A DNA stretch of 64,000 bases from Brachynemurus nebulosus (GCA_035578155.1 JAPWDM010000016.1:3612501-3676500), one strand, 5' to 3'. Positions 12,742 through 24,081 are shown, counted from the first letter of the stretch. Translations and numbers: made by a program. Notes: a model not told the origin generated them from the letters alone.

Positions 12742-13014
12742 ATGACAGAAAAGTGCAATTCGGAAACGAGAACAAAATTTATTTAGGAATTTAGAAATTT
12801 TGAATGCCTATGGAATATAAAATCTCCTTTATTTAAAAATAGAGCCATGCGGGAAATGTCCGATAAAAAAGTCGTAGAAGCAATGATCATATCAAGTGTA
12901 CCAGAACCAGAAGTCAAATCTAAAATGCGAAATTTTCGTTCAACTTATTATCAGGAAAGAAGATAAATTGAAAAATCTATGAAATCCGGCAATGGCACCG
13001 AGGGAAAATTGTAG
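12742..13014 (+). pseudogene. MADF-domain protein fragment (degenerate)
   Basis: A 91-codon reading frame with two internal stops (TAG after codon 14 and TAA after about codon 74) and a terminal TAG. The readable part carries the MADF pattern: an aromatic-CLW core, then SPLFKNR, then a stretch ending MRNFRSTYYQE and a KSGNGT motif near the end. MADF (Myb/SANT-like) domains bind DNA; insects have many as host factors, and PIF/Harbinger elements encode a related accessory protein. With several stops it is not functional. Whether it came from a host gene or a transposon cannot be decided here. Confidence 0.6.
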
Positions 13015-13251
13015 AACACGTCGACATACTGTAATTTCAATGTTTGCCGAAAAAAATAAACAATCTTATTCTATGAAAAATGTATCTTATTTTATATCCT
13101 GAAAAGTTCTAAATAATAATCAAAACGAAATAATTAACGATAAAATGACAATTGGTCATCCAACAAATAAAGTATACCAAGAAAATGATCCATAATCATT
13201 TGGTTACAAACTAAAATAAAAAAACTTCGCAGTTTTGTAGTTACTAAAATA

Positions 13252-13456
13252 CAGTGGACTTTCGGAGATTGTCCTATCAAAAATTGTCAATATTGCAGTG
13301 ATAGGGATTTAAGCATCGCATGTTTACGTCACAAGAATACTACAAACATACAATTTTTGTGAATACAATGTTCGTGTGACGTAAACATACGATGTTTAAA
13401 TCCCTAACATTGAAATAGAGACAATTTGCGATTGGAAAATCTCCGAAAGTCCACTG
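13252..13456. mobile_element. 205-bp palindromic MITE, TA site
   Basis: TIRs CAGTGGACTTTCGGAGATT and the near-complement at the right end, flanked by TA on both sides. The inner arms (AGGGATTTAAGCATCGCATG... and its complement) continue the palindrome almost to the centre near 13345. Tc1/mariner-type, non-autonomous. Confidence 0.8.
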
Positions 13457-14330
13457 TACGCTGCCAATGGGGTGTGGCACACAGCTTTCTCGTACTCGTA
13501 AAAGCACCTTGGTAATTTAATGCGCAATATATCTCTGTGTAATTTAATATAGGTATATAAATTAATAAAAATAAACAAAACGATTCATAAAAAATTGAGG
13601 GAAATGGGACTAGCAGTAAATAAGATATTGACACTTAATGGAATTTCATGGTAGTGTCGTGGATACTATTACTACTTGGTGCAATTTAGTATTTTAATGG
13701 AATGACATGGTAGCGACGTAGCTACCGTTTCTGCGATTTCGATTAAATTCATAGGGGACCATCTAGAAACCAAATTGCATAATTTCTAAAAATTTCATTA
13801 CAAACAATCGAATAGTTCAGAAGTTATGGTGACACACAGATGGACGGACGGACAGACACCAAACCAAAATTATTCAGGAAGCTCTAAAACGTAAAATGTG
13901 CGTAAAAAATTGTATTTTGGAGGGGAAAAATTTTTTATTTTTCAAAACTGATCACAATGCTTCCGCTGCTTTAGTAGTCTCGGAAGCAATAAAACAATTA
14001 GGAAATTTGATTACACACTAAAGTAATTAGAATTAATAAAATTATACTTTAAGTATATTTATTTATTATATTTTATTTAGGAAGTGGTTGTAATTAAATA
14101 AAATTTGTGTAAATTATTAAAAACTTTATTAAATACTGTCGTTTTCATAATATGGAGAACCGTTTTAACACAGAACACGTTTTAAAGATGTTAAAATTGT
14201 AATAAAATCAGGATAAACGCATTTGTTTTAACACTTTGTAAATGTAAATGAGATAACTTTCCATCGTTTTAGATTTCTTTTTTTCATCACTTTTTGAAAT
14301 ATCGGTGACGGGATACACACATATGTAATG
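13457..14330. other. repeat-derived AT-rich DNA, no gene
   Basis: 13837-13857 holds the simple-repeat-like CAGATGGACGGACGGACAG word often found in insect retroelement tails; the family could not be assigned. The rest has no supported feature. Confidence 0.4.
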
Positions 14331-14420
14331 CGTAATCAATTAATCATTGATCGCGATCGGCCTCTGCGGTTGTTTTGATTATTTTCGGATGCCGAAAACG
14401 TGGGACTGAAAGTTTTAATC
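14331..14420 (-). repeat. dispersed repeat shared with 57770-57860
   Basis: The stretch containing ATTGATCGCGATCGGCCTCTG and ending near CGTGGGACTGAAAGT is the reverse complement of the left end of the TTAA-flanked element at 57770. It is a diverged second copy of that element's terminus. Confidence 0.6.
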
Positions 14421-14621
14421 GCGAGTACCGTCCAAAATTTAAAAATTATTTACAGAGACATATATTTTAATTACATATATTAATTTGAATTTAATAAAAT
14501 TTCAAAATTACTATATACTTTTAATTAAATTAACTTTTTTAAAACTGACAGCATCAAAGATATTAATATGCCCCCAACTACCTTTTTATATGCTATTAAC
14601 CCTATTAACTATAAAAACTAG

Positions 14622-14839
14622 GTATCGGACATTTTTCGAATCAAACAGGATTCGTGTTTTGTGTATGCAGGTATATCGCACTTGATGTGATTAATGTGAA
14701 TAAAAACGAATAGATATTTTGATAAAACATATATATACAACTCACGTATATACGTATATATACAAATCACACATATTATCTGTGTATCTGCCTGCATATA
14801 CAAAACACGATGTTATTTGATCCGAAAAATGTCCGATAC
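14622..14839. repeat. foldback repeat, ~220 bp
   Basis: Left end GTATCGGACATTTTTCG and right end CGAAAAATGTCCGATACG form inverted arms of about 50-55 bp that also share GTTTTGTGTATGCAGG. The centre is AT-rich. MITE-like; the target duplication is unclear. Confidence 0.6.
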
Positions 14840-15334
14840 GTAATACAAACAGCTTATAAAATATTATAGATAGTTATAATCTCCTTGTTTAGTTATATTT
14901 ATTTCTAAAATTATAAATTGTCATTTTTATCTCTGTTGCGGTGAATCTCATTTCTTAAAGAATAATAATTTAAAAAAAAGAAAAAGGAAACGAATTCTCT
15001 AACAGTCTAACCTATACTGAGAAACAAATATTTGAGACGAAAGTACAATACATGGACCATATATGTATAATGGACGTCCAAGTCAGTGTATTCAAAAAAG
15101 TGTCTAAATATAAGAGGGCATTCGTGTGACTGAAGATGCCTTTACACCGAAAAAATAGTAAAAACATGTTGAAAACAAAAATTTTAATAACAAAAATGTT
15201 ATCGACATTTGTTTAAATATCTTTTGAAAATGTTAACATTCATATGCTAATAACCACGCTAATAACAATGTTTCTGATATAAAATGAGTAACATTTTAAA
15301 TCACTTCAATGAGTATAGTTGTGGCATTAACATT
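14840..15334. other. AT-rich spacer, no feature seen
   Basis: No open frame with coding character and no recognised repeat. Confidence 0.5.
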
Positions 15335-15691
15335 GGGAGCATTCGAAACGCACCTAGCCAAAGTGTCTTGATCTTACTTTTAAGAACATTACACTTGTTT
15401 TGAAGTGTTTCTGTCTTACTTTGGAGATATTTGTATATTCCTGTCTCACTTTCCATGTTCTTGAGAGAAGGATGAAGGTATGTATACGATGTGATACGAT
15501 GATTCTAGCATACATAGTTTATATGTAATCAACCCTTGTTTATATGTAATTCACCCTTCTTTCAAGAACATGGAAAGTGAGACAGGAATATACAAATATC
15601 TCAAAAGTAAGACAAAAGCACTTCAAAACAAGTGTAATGTTCTTAAAAGTAAGATGAAGACACTTTGGCTAGGTGCGTTTCGAATGCTCCC
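15335..15691. mobile_element. GGGAGCATTCG foldback element, copy 1
   Basis: Arms of ~135 bp run from GGGAGCATTCGAAACGCACC to the inverted GGTGCGTTTCGAATGCTCCC, with AAGTGAGACAGGAATATAC inside each arm and an 80-bp centre. The 66-codon frame that opens in the right arm is part of the arm and not a gene. A one-armed relative lies at 28868-29080. Confidence 0.7.
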
Positions 15692-16539
15692 ATTGTTATT
15701 CATAAAGTTAATAACAGTGTTACTAACATCTTTACTAACGATGTTAATTAGAAACAAAACATACTACTAACATACTTGTCTTTGAACTTTCTATACTTTT
15801 AGTAGAACTGTTAGTACTTTTAGTTTAAAAATAATTTCGTAGGAAGAACTAGCTTTCTATTGTAGTAGCTCCTGTGATGATTATTTAGAGTAAAAAATCA
15901 ACGTAAAAAGAAAAAAAATTAAGGATTCGTCCGTACCTTCAAAAAAGAGACACACATAATGGACGAATTATATTAAATAATTTAAAAAGAAAAAAAAAGA
16001 TAAATGAAACTAGGAGACTTGTCATTTGAGACTTGTCATTTGAGAGTTTTCATTTTTTTAGAATGTCAAGCATTGCATTATTAATAGTTATAAACATTAT
16101 CATATAATTTATTTCTACAAGAACTAATGAAAAAAAAAAAAATTTACAAGAAATGTGCAGACATATATTTTGTAAAAATATTGCTACAAAATAATAACAG
16201 CTGATATGTATGCAATCGACCCTCTTACGATTAGCCAACACAAAATTCAAAAAGTTAAAATTATAACTTTTCTTCTATGTCAATCGTTTGTGAATTGTTT
16301 GTGAATGTTTGTGACACTTTTAAATTAGTTTGTGACTCATTAGTTTATTAGTTATTAATTTGTTAATTACGAGCTTACGATTAGCCAACACTTTAAAAAT
16401 TAATTGTAATATAGGCTTCCAGGTACTCAATCGATCGGAAATTGTTTGTGGATTCTAAATATGTTCATAAAAACGTTTGTGACGGCGTAGTTTTTAAAAA
16501 AATTAGAAAATTCTGCTTAAATCTTACAATCTAGGGATG
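15692..16539. other. AT-rich spacer, no gene
   Basis: TTACGATTAGCCAACAC occurs at about 16225 and again at about 16377, a short direct repeat. Nothing else is supported. Confidence 0.5.
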
Positions 16540-16680
16540 GGCGATAATAATCGGTATTTCGACTATCGATGTTTTTTTGAAGAAAGATCGATGTTTTTGG
16601 TCGACTTTTAAGTCGAAACATCGATAGTCGATGGAATTTACTGAACCATCGACATCGTCGAGCCGGTAGTAAATTAAATT
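16540..16680 (+). mobile_element. probable hAT-type end with TATCGAT-rich subterminus
   Basis: Starts TAGGGATGGGCGATAATA and is followed by many inverted ATCGAT/TCGAC words (four within 110 bp). TAGGGATGGGC-type termini are common on arthropod hAT elements. No partner end was found before element 2 begins. Confidence 0.4.
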
Positions 16681-16820
16681 TTTGTTTCATTACATTTTGT
16701 TTCAGTAAATTTCATTATTAAAATCAATTATTTTAATTATTTAAATAAAGAATACATAAACTGAAAATTTTAAATTATTGCGATTGTATGTATATTTTAA
16801 CCTCGTCACTACTGATGTAC

Positions 16821-17333
16821 TATGGTGCTACGCTTTCACCAAATTCCTAAACATTCGATTACTTGTCCTTTGACCATGAAAAACAACTTTCCAACCCTCA
16901 TACGTCACTTAATTAAATAAATATTTTGTATATATAAGACAATGTAACTAATCAATATTGTTCATTTTTTGTATCATCAAAAGTAAGCCCGGATATTGTA
17001 ATTTTTGGTTTTTGAAATAATAAATTTAATTATTACTTAAATTTAATTGTTGTTATTTGATAAATTCGAATCAAAGTGAAAAATAGTAAAATCGAAGATA
17101 AACTATATCAAAAGATTATACTTAAAAATAATACATCTTTGAGTGTTAATCCTCAAATAAAATAATTGATTAACTGGTGACAGCAACTGCATATCAAGCT
17201 GCCCAATAAATTGTCAACGTAGTTGCTAACTGGAAGCATCGAAGATCATTGGTCCACTTTCCGTAATTGTTCAAGACGACATCAAGGGATCAAAGGATCA
17301 CTGGTTCATCACCTCCAATCGCTCGACACGACA
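16821..17333 (+). repeat. element 2 5' LTR
   Basis: 513 bp, TATGG...GACA. It contains a TATA-like TATATATAAG at 16929-16938 and an AATAAA at about 17018. It appears identical to the 3' LTR. Confidence 0.95.
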
Positions 17334-17338
17334 AAAAT

Positions 17339-17356
17339 TGGTGACAGCGGTGGGAT
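17339..17356 (+). other. element 2 primer-binding site
   Basis: TGGTGACAGCGGTGGGAT, 5 nt after the LTR. It is complementary to the type of 3' end (CCCACCGCTGTCACCA) seen in tRNA-Leu. A shorter look-alike, TGGTGACAGCAACTG, lies inside each LTR (17174 and 24436). Confidence 0.7.
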
Positions 17357-17436
17357 CCAGCTGTCTACCGTTGTATCATCAAAGGCACACGGAATCATCT
17401 CCCAGGGATACCTGCACCGAAACCCGTGAATACTTC

Positions 17437-18720
17437 ATGAATACAACCCCAACTGGATCAACCAAGGAACACATCCTTTCGACAACATCATCTTGGAGAG
17501 AATCGGAAACGTTAGAAGAAGGCAGCAGTAGCACAATTTCACAAGTAAGTGATTCAAGTTATTCTCGTCTTCCCGTTTCACATTCTCCAACCTTATATTT
17601 AACCCTTTCACAAGAATCTATTTATAACAATTTAAACAAAATGAACCTCGACAATACTATTCCGGACACAACAAACCTTACTAACGATGATACACAAAGT
17701 GAACCGGGCACATCTAGCTCTATTCACACAAATCGTAGGCCCAATTTTAATTATATACATTGGATTGACAATTTTAACCCAACCGCAGAAGGTGCTTTAC
17801 ACTTTTTAACTCAGGTCGGTAATACGTTGAAATTCGCTCCAGATTACTTACATGACGAAATTTTGGCTTACACGTATAATAAATTACCTCTTTCTATACA
17901 AGAGAATGTATCTGAAATAAATTATAATGAAATTAAACGAGTCATCAAACAAAAATATCAAACCACGCGCACTCAATTTTTAGTTGAAAACGATATTGCA
18001 AAATTAAAGCAATCACACGGAGAAAATATTCAGTCATACTTTTCAAAAGTAAATTCATTGAGAAATGAACTACTGAATATTCTTCGATCTGAATCACATA
18101 TCACTCAATTCATGCAAAATAAAATATTTGTGGAAAAAAGTATTGCTAATAGATTTTTAGTCGGATGTAACCCTCAAATTTCTATTCATCTTATGAATCC
18201 ACAATATGAATTTGCCAGTATAGATGATATTTTCCCTTACGCGTTACAATATGAAAATAAATTACAAGAATTAAATACTTTCAATAAAAATTCTAATTCT
18301 AATAGCCAGTTAGAAAAATATTGTAGGAATTGTAAAACAAAAACTCACAACACACGGGATTGTAGGAGGAAAAATAACCACCCTAATTCAAATAATAATA
18401 ATTTTAATTTAAATAACAATAGTAATAATAATACAAGTAACCAACAGTTAAAAACTTACGAATCTAAATTTTGTAGTTATTGTAAAAATAGAGGTCATGT
18501 GATTGAAGAGTGTCGTAAGAAAAGATTTAATGAAAATCACAGAACCCCTCTTCCCCAATCCATTAGACAAATCGAAAATCATTTAAACTCCAACACATCC
18601 AATCCAGGGGTCGTGGATATGGATCTAACCCATCAAGACCCAACCATCACATCAACCAACCCTCAACAATCAATAACATTGGAAGATTTTACATATCCAG
18701 CTATTCCAATAATTCCCTAA
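17437..18720 (+). CDS. gag: element 2 Gag with two CCHC zinc knuckles
   Basis: Structural protein; the frame stays open from the leader to TAA at 18718-18720. The first ATG after the LTR is 17437 (427 codons). A second in-frame ATG at 17641 has a better context (AAAATGA) and lies past a candidate env donor (GTAAGT, 17545-17550), so it may be the main Gag start. A helical capsid-like domain (retrotransposon Gag) covers the middle. Near the C-terminus are two knuckles with perfect C-X2-C-X4-H-X4-C spacing (CRNCKTKTHNTRDC and CSYCKNRGHVIEEC), split by an Asn-rich linker. They bind the genomic RNA. Pol overlaps in the -1 frame. Confidence 0.9.
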   Translation: MNTTPTGSTKEHILSTTSSWRESETLEEGSSSTISQVSDSSYSRLPVSHSPTLYLTLSQESIYNNLNKMNLDNTIPDTTNLTNDDTQSEPGTSSSIHTNRRPNFNYIHWIDNFNPTAEGALHFLTQVGNTLKFAPDYLHDEILAYTYNKLPLSIQENVSEINYNEIKRVIKQKYQTTRTQFLVENDIAKLKQSHGENIQSYFSKVNSLRNELLNILRSESHITQFMQNKIFVEKSIANRFLVGCNPQISIHLMNPQYEFASIDDIFPYALQYENKLQELNTFNKNSNSNSQLEKYCRNCKTKTHNTRDCRRKNNHPNSNNNNFNLNNNSNNNTSNQQLKTYESKFCSYCKNRGHVIEECRKKRFNENHRTPLPQSIRQIENHLNSNTSNPGVVDMDLTHQDPTITSTNPQQSITLEDFTYPAIPIIP

Positions 18721-18734
18721 ATAACCTACATAAA

Positions 18735-21700
18735 ATGCAATTTACATGTCCTCAAAGCAATTCGAACAAATTAAATCTACTTATAGACACAGGGGCTTCA
18801 ATTTCGGTAGTTAAAAATAACGTCCTTAAAAATTCTCACATTGATAACAAAGAATCTATACCCATAAGTGGAATTGAACATAATATTCAATATACATTAG
18901 GATCAACACCAATAGAATTACAAATAGGGAATAATAAATATCCTTTCGTATTTCAAGTTATTGACGAAAAATTTTCAACCCCAGTAGATGGTGTAATTGG
19001 AATTGACTTTTTAAAAACTTTTAACGCAAAAATTGATATAACTAATCATTTAGTAACACTAATACCACAAAAAATAAATAATATTAACAATGAACGATTA
19101 AATAAAATTAAAGAAAACTTAAGACTTGACCATCTAAATGGTGAAATAAAAGAAACAATAACAAATGTCTGTTTAAATAATCAAAATATATTTCAACTTG
19201 AAGATGATCAACTTACCGTTAATAATATTCTAAAACATGAAATTAAATTATCTGATCCAACTCCAATATTCGTAAAAAATTATAGATTTCCTAAAATCCA
19301 TGAAACAGAAGTAAAAACACAAATTAATAAAATGCTTAAAGAAGGTATAATACGTCCTAGTGAATCACCCTTTAGTGCTCCCATCTGGGTAGTGCCAAAA
19401 AAATTAGACGCATCTGGTAAACAAAAATGGCGTATTGTAACAGATTATAGGCGACTAAATCAAGTTACAATAGAGGACAAATATCCTCTCCCTAACATTG
19501 AGGATATTTTAAGCAAATTAGGCAACGCAAAATATTTTACAACACTCGATCTCGCTTCTGGTTTCCATCAGATAGAGATACGAGAGGAAGATAAGTATAA
19601 AACAGCGTTTACAGTTCCAGGGGGTCACTTCGAATATAATCGAATGCCTTTCGGGTTACGAAATGCTCCTGCAACTTTTCAACGCCTAGTCAATCTAGCT
19701 CTTCAAAAATTACTTAATAGTCAATGTTTCGTCTACATTGACGACATAATTGTTTACGGTAGTTCGATAGAAGAACATAACAAAAATTTAAATGATGTAT
19801 TTAATGCTCTTCAAAAAGCAAATCTTAAGATACAGCCTGATAAATGCGAATTTGTCAAAAACGAAGTAGAATACTTAGGGCACGTCTTAACTCCTACAGG
19901 AATAAAACCAAATCCAAAAAAAGTAGATGCAATAACTAAACTTAAAAATCCGCGCAATCAAAAAGATATTCAGTCATTCCTTGGTCTTGTAGGCTATTAC
20001 AGAAAATTTATAGAAAACTTTTCCGATAAAGCCAAACCATTAACAACATTATTACAAAAAGACAAAAAATTTGACTGGACAACTGAATGTCAAAATTCAT
20101 TTAATACCTTAAAAAACTCATTAGTAACTTTACCAATATTAAAGTATCCTGATTTTAACAAAAAATTTATTTTAACTACTGACGCATCAAATTTAGGGAT
20201 AGGTGGCATATTATCGCAAATGTCTGACGATAATAAAACCGATTTACCAATTGCATATTTTTCACGGACATTAAATAAAACAGAACAAAACTATTCCACA
20301 ACGGAAAAAGAATTATTAGGCATTGTTGAATCTGTAAAACATTTTAGGCCTTATCTGTATGGTGTTAAATTCACCATAAGGACAGATCACAAACCGTTAC
20401 AATGGCTGTTTAATTGTAAGGATCCAGCCAGCAAACTTGTTAGATGGAGACTGAAACTCGAGGAATACTCCTATGATATTCAGTACAAAAAAGGATCAAC
20501 CAATACAAATGCAGACACACTCTCGCGTCCCATTATGCAAATAGCACGCGATTACACACTTGAAAAAACGTACGCAAATTTTAAAAAATGGCAGGAACTC
20601 CAAACCGAAGAAATCAATTTTAATATAGTTAACCTTCCGTTAGAAAATTTAGATAACGTTGTATTACCTTTTTCATGCGATAAATCTGAAAATAATAGAT
20701 TTTCAAGTTTTATTTTACCAAAAATTCAAAATAAACAAAGTTTCCTTTTAAATCAAACTGAACTCATTAGTTATGATAATAAATCATTATATTTATTAAT
20801 ATGTAAAGAAACCGCCCATGAACACATTACATTAGAAAACCTGTTTAGCTCTCTATATACTTTATTTCAATATTTAGAAATCATACAGGTAGAAGAAATA
20901 TACGTATACGATATACCCCAATTAAGTCTTAATATAACAGATTTAGATTTTAAATCCTTACTCGCATATTTTAATGTTGACAATATAACAACAATAAATA
21001 TTTTACGCGTTTCAACAGAAATAGTTAGAGATCTTACGGATAGGCAAAAAATAATAAAAGAAGCTCACGATGATCTTCTTAGCGGTCATAAAGGAATTAA
21101 AAACACAATAGACAAAATTAGAAAACGTTATTTTTGGAAATCAATAAATAAAGACGTCGAAGAATATATAAAAAAATGCGAACAGTGCCAAAAGAATAAA
21201 AAACAAAAATTATCAAAAACCCCAATGGTTATTACCGAAACATCTACTTCTTTTAACGAATTAATTTCACTTGATATATTAGGACCATTTAAAGAAACCG
21301 AAAATGAAAATAAGTATATATTAACTTTGCAAGACCAATTAACAAAATTCTTAAATGCTTACGCGATACCTCGTAACAATGCGGAATATATTGCTATTAA
21401 GTTACTAGAACATTGCACAAAATATGGATTCCCTACATCTATTTTGACCGATAACGGAAATAATTTTATTAATTCCACAATTAAAGAATTAAATAAACTT
21501 TTAAATATAAAACATAAACAAACCACCCCATACAATCCACAATCGAATGGTTCGATTGAACGTAGTCATGCGGAAATAAAAAATTATTTACGCAATTACG
21601 TTAATGAAAACCAAAATGACTGGGATATTTATACTAATCTCGCATGTTATACTTATAACACTACAAAAAATCGACATACAGGTTATACGCCATACGAGTT

Positions 21701-22166
21701 AGTATACGGAACACGAGCCAAAGAAATAAATTATAAACCCCATCTTCCCACGTACGATAACCTCGCGAACGACATTAATAACAAAATTAAAAATATACGT
21801 GAAAGCGCAAAAACAAATTTGACCATTAATAAAAATATTGCTAAAGAAAGTTACGATAAGAAAACTAAAAGCAAAACCTTTTCAATAGGAGATCAAGTAT
21901 TATTATACGACAATAAAAGTCATATTCACGACAAAGATAATAAACTCAAACCACAATACAAAGGGCCTTTTACTATCATTAAGATTTGGCCTGAAAAACA
22001 GGTAGCTTGTCTAGACACACCCACTAATAAAAGAAAGAAAACACAATGGTTCCATTACAAACATTTGAAATTGTTTGTTTCAGATGGACAAAACCATGCT
22101 AATGACACTAATACTATTAATGCTCCAGACTACGACCAGCCTAGTACAAGCACAGCTAGTAATTAA
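18735..22166 (+). CDS. pol: element 2 Pol (PR-RT-RNaseH-IN), open
   Basis: Coordinates start at the first ATG of the frame (1143 residues), but the frame is also open upstream across the gag stop, so it is probably made by -1 frameshifting. Seen in order: protease DTGAS (~18-22); reverse transcriptase with YIDD (334-337) and the usual LDLASGFHQI block; RNase H with TDAS (482-485); integrase zinc finger H778, H785, C815, C818; and catalytic D847, D906, E942 with the D-X35-E spacing. The tail has a beta-barrel-like GPFTI region near the end. All key residues are present. It overlaps env by 83 bp. Confidence 0.95.
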   Translation: MQFTCPQSNSNKLNLLIDTGASISVVKNNVLKNSHIDNKESIPISGIEHNIQYTLGSTPIELQIGNNKYPFVFQVIDEKFSTPVDGVIGIDFLKTFNAKIDITNHLVTLIPQKINNINNERLNKIKENLRLDHLNGEIKETITNVCLNNQNIFQLEDDQLTVNNILKHEIKLSDPTPIFVKNYRFPKIHETEVKTQINKMLKEGIIRPSESPFSAPIWVVPKKLDASGKQKWRIVTDYRRLNQVTIEDKYPLPNIEDILSKLGNAKYFTTLDLASGFHQIEIREEDKYKTAFTVPGGHFEYNRMPFGLRNAPATFQRLVNLALQKLLNSQCFVYIDDIIVYGSSIEEHNKNLNDVFNALQKANLKIQPDKCEFVKNEVEYLGHVLTPTGIKPNPKKVDAITKLKNPRNQKDIQSFLGLVGYYRKFIENFSDKAKPLTTLLQKDKKFDWTTECQNSFNTLKNSLVTLPILKYPDFNKKFILTTDASNLGIGGILSQMSDDNKTDLPIAYFSRTLNKTEQNYSTTEKELLGIVESVKHFRPYLYGVKFTIRTDHKPLQWLFNCKDPASKLVRWRLKLEEYSYDIQYKKGSTNTNADTLSRPIMQIARDYTLEKTYANFKKWQELQTEEINFNIVNLPLENLDNVVLPFSCDKSENNRFSSFILPKIQNKQSFLLNQTELISYDNKSLYLLICKETAHEHITLENLFSSLYTLFQYLEIIQVEEIYVYDIPQLSLNITDLDFKSLLAYFNVDNITTINILRVSTEIVRDLTDRQKIIKEAHDDLLSGHKGIKNTIDKIRKRYFWKSINKDVEEYIKKCEQCQKNKKQKLSKTPMVITETSTSFNELISLDILGPFKETENENKYILTLQDQLTKFLNAYAIPRNNAEYIAIKLLEHCTKYGFPTSILTDNGNNFINSTIKELNKLLNIKHKQTTPYNPQSNGSIERSHAEIKNYLRNYVNENQNDWDIYTNLACYTYNTTKNRHTGYTPYELVYGTRAKEINYKPHLPTYDNLANDINNKIKNIRESAKTNLTINKNIAKESYDKKTKSKTFSIGDQVLLYDNKSHIHDKDNKLKPQYKGPFTIIKIWPEKQVACLDTPTNKRKKTQWFHYKHLKLFVSDGQNHANDTNTINAPDYDQPSTSTASN

Positions 22167-24060
22167 GAAAGTAGACAAGAATCCTGGCATTTATTATAAT
22201 CACATAGGAGAAGCAAAATTAGTTTCTAATTATATTAGTTTAATTCATATATTTAATATTAGTTATGTAGAAAAAATTTTTAACTCAATACCTTTTCACT
22301 TAGGAAATAATTATAATTTATGTAAGAAATTGCCAATGGATACACATTGTGAAACAACATTAAAACTAATTAGAAATGAATACGAAAAATTACAAATTAA
22401 ATATAACGATCTTAAAAGTATATACACCACACACAAACGTGACAAAAGAGAAATTTCTTACGAACACGGATGGCTAGACGCTATAGGTAGTATATGGCAT
22501 AAAATTAGTGGAAGTCCTGACGCAAATGACGGACAATTCTTTACGGACAATATAAATAAATTAGTTAGGCAACAAAAAGATATTAATAATATTATACAAA
22601 ATCAAATTAGAATAATTACTGATAGTATTAATTCCATTAATCATACTCAACAACAAGTTGAATTAATAGAAGCTAAACTAAATGAAATTGTTGTAAAACA
22701 TAATAATTTAAGTCAGAATTTAGATACAAACTCTCGTATTATTGAGGTAAACAGTCAAACATTATTTATCAAAGAACTAATTTCAATTATTAATAGACAA
22801 ATTAGTCAATTTGAAACTGCTATAATATTAGCAAAACATAAAATTATTGATTTCAACATACTACCACCGAGAATCCTAATTAAAGAATTATCACAATTTA
22901 ATAAAGTCAATTTACCATTACCGGTCAATAATGACAATCTAGATAAATATTACAAAATTTCAGAAGTAAACATAATTAACATCAAAACAACCATAGTTAT
23001 CGAAATAAAAATTCCTATAACTACTATCGACGACTACGATGTATATAAAATTTTTTCACTCCCAAGAAAAATTCCATACCATGATAACCTTTATAAAACC
23101 ATTAAAGTCAATAAACCTTTCCTATTCACCTCAAAGACGAGATTGAATCATTTATTAGATACCACCATGGATAACTGCATCGAATACCAAAAGTCATCAT
23201 ACCTGTGCAAAGAAAATACATTGAAAGCGACGCAAGCAAGAGAATGCGAAACACTACTCTTCGAAATAACCACTCACGACATCCCACGTGAATGCGAGCA
23301 GCTCACCTACAAAGCCGAACAGGAAATATGGGAAATGATCCACCCAAACGAATGGATTTGCTCAATCAGTCAAAAAACGGCTTTAACAATCATATGTCCA
23401 AATACTAAACAACAAGTGGAGATTCAAGATACCAACATCATCAAAATCAACGGTCAATGTAAAGGGTTTACAAAAACAACTTCACTGTTACCCACCTTTG
23501 TCGCTTACACCAAAGAATTTCAAGACTTCGTTCCTGACATAAAAATACCCGAAGAAGAATGCAAGAACGAAACAATCAAACATTTTGCCGACATAACTCC
23601 TATACATTTGCAATATAGGACACTGGAAAAGCTAACTCAAAACTACCATCATCTCCAGGAACTAGACAACAAATTTTCAAGAGAAGTAAACGATCAAATA
23701 CATTTCCTTGGACAAACTTATACCGCAAGTAACTGGTTTACAATTAAAATCATTAGCTGCGTACTAATTTCCTCGTTCATCTTCTGGCTGTTATGGAAAT
23801 TGAATATATTCCAACTATTCAAATGGTTCACCAAAACAATAACCAAGGAGGGATCACCGTGTATCAACATATTCAATAACTGCTACGACCAAAGGCGTCA
23901 AGAAACTCTACATGAACCTGTTGTCCACTTCGCATCAGCCCCACTCATTGAAAACCAGAAAGAATTTCCGGCAGTACCAAAACCATATGAAGAACCACGA
24001 AGAAGTTCTACCAGAAGCTCTTCCCGGCATAGAAGAAAAATCAGCCCATTCCGTCTATAG
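22084..24060 (+). CDS. env: element 2 Env (F-type fusion glycoprotein), open
   Basis: Surface glycoprotein of ~658 residues. I start at ATG 22084, immediately behind a pyrimidine-rich splice acceptor (TTGTTTGTTTCAG). Residues ~4-23 form a signal peptide (hydrophobic, ending VQA). A furin-like RDKR lies at 119-122, with a Gly/Ser-rich fusion-peptide-like stretch about 10 residues later (LDAIGSIWHKISG). A long coiled-coil-like region follows, then a Cys-rich region (~360-500), one membrane span (~551-573) and an 85-residue basic Ser/Arg-rich tail. The layout matches errantivirus Env and baculovirus F. No stop or frameshift seen. Expression would need splicing from the leader. Confidence 0.9.
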   Translation: MDKTMLMTLILLMLQTTTSLVQAQLVIKKVDKNPGIYYNHIGEAKLVSNYISLIHIFNISYVEKIFNSIPFHLGNNYNLCKKLPMDTHCETTLKLIRNEYEKLQIKYNDLKSIYTTHKRDKREISYEHGWLDAIGSIWHKISGSPDANDGQFFTDNINKLVRQQKDINNIIQNQIRIITDSINSINHTQQQVELIEAKLNEIVVKHNNLSQNLDTNSRIIEVNSQTLFIKELISIINRQISQFETAIILAKHKIIDFNILPPRILIKELSQFNKVNLPLPVNNDNLDKYYKISEVNIINIKTTIVIEIKIPITTIDDYDVYKIFSLPRKIPYHDNLYKTIKVNKPFLFTSKTRLNHLLDTTMDNCIEYQKSSYLCKENTLKATQARECETLLFEITTHDIPRECEQLTYKAEQEIWEMIHPNEWICSISQKTALTIICPNTKQQVEIQDTNIIKINGQCKGFTKTTSLLPTFVAYTKEFQDFVPDIKIPEEECKNETIKHFADITPIHLQYRTLEKLTQNYHHLQELDNKFSREVNDQIHFLGQTYTASNWFTIKIISCVLISSFIFWLLWKLNIFQLFKWFTKTITKEGSPCINIFNNCYDQRRQETLHEPVVHFASAPLIENQKEFPAVPKPYEEPRRSSTRSSSRHRRKISPFRL

Positions 24061-24069
24061 TCTCATCTT

Positions 24070-24081
24070 AAAAGGGAGGAT
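24070..24081 (+). other. element 2 polypurine tract
   Basis: AAAAGGGAGGAT directly precedes the 3' LTR, ten bases after the env stop. Confidence 0.8.
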
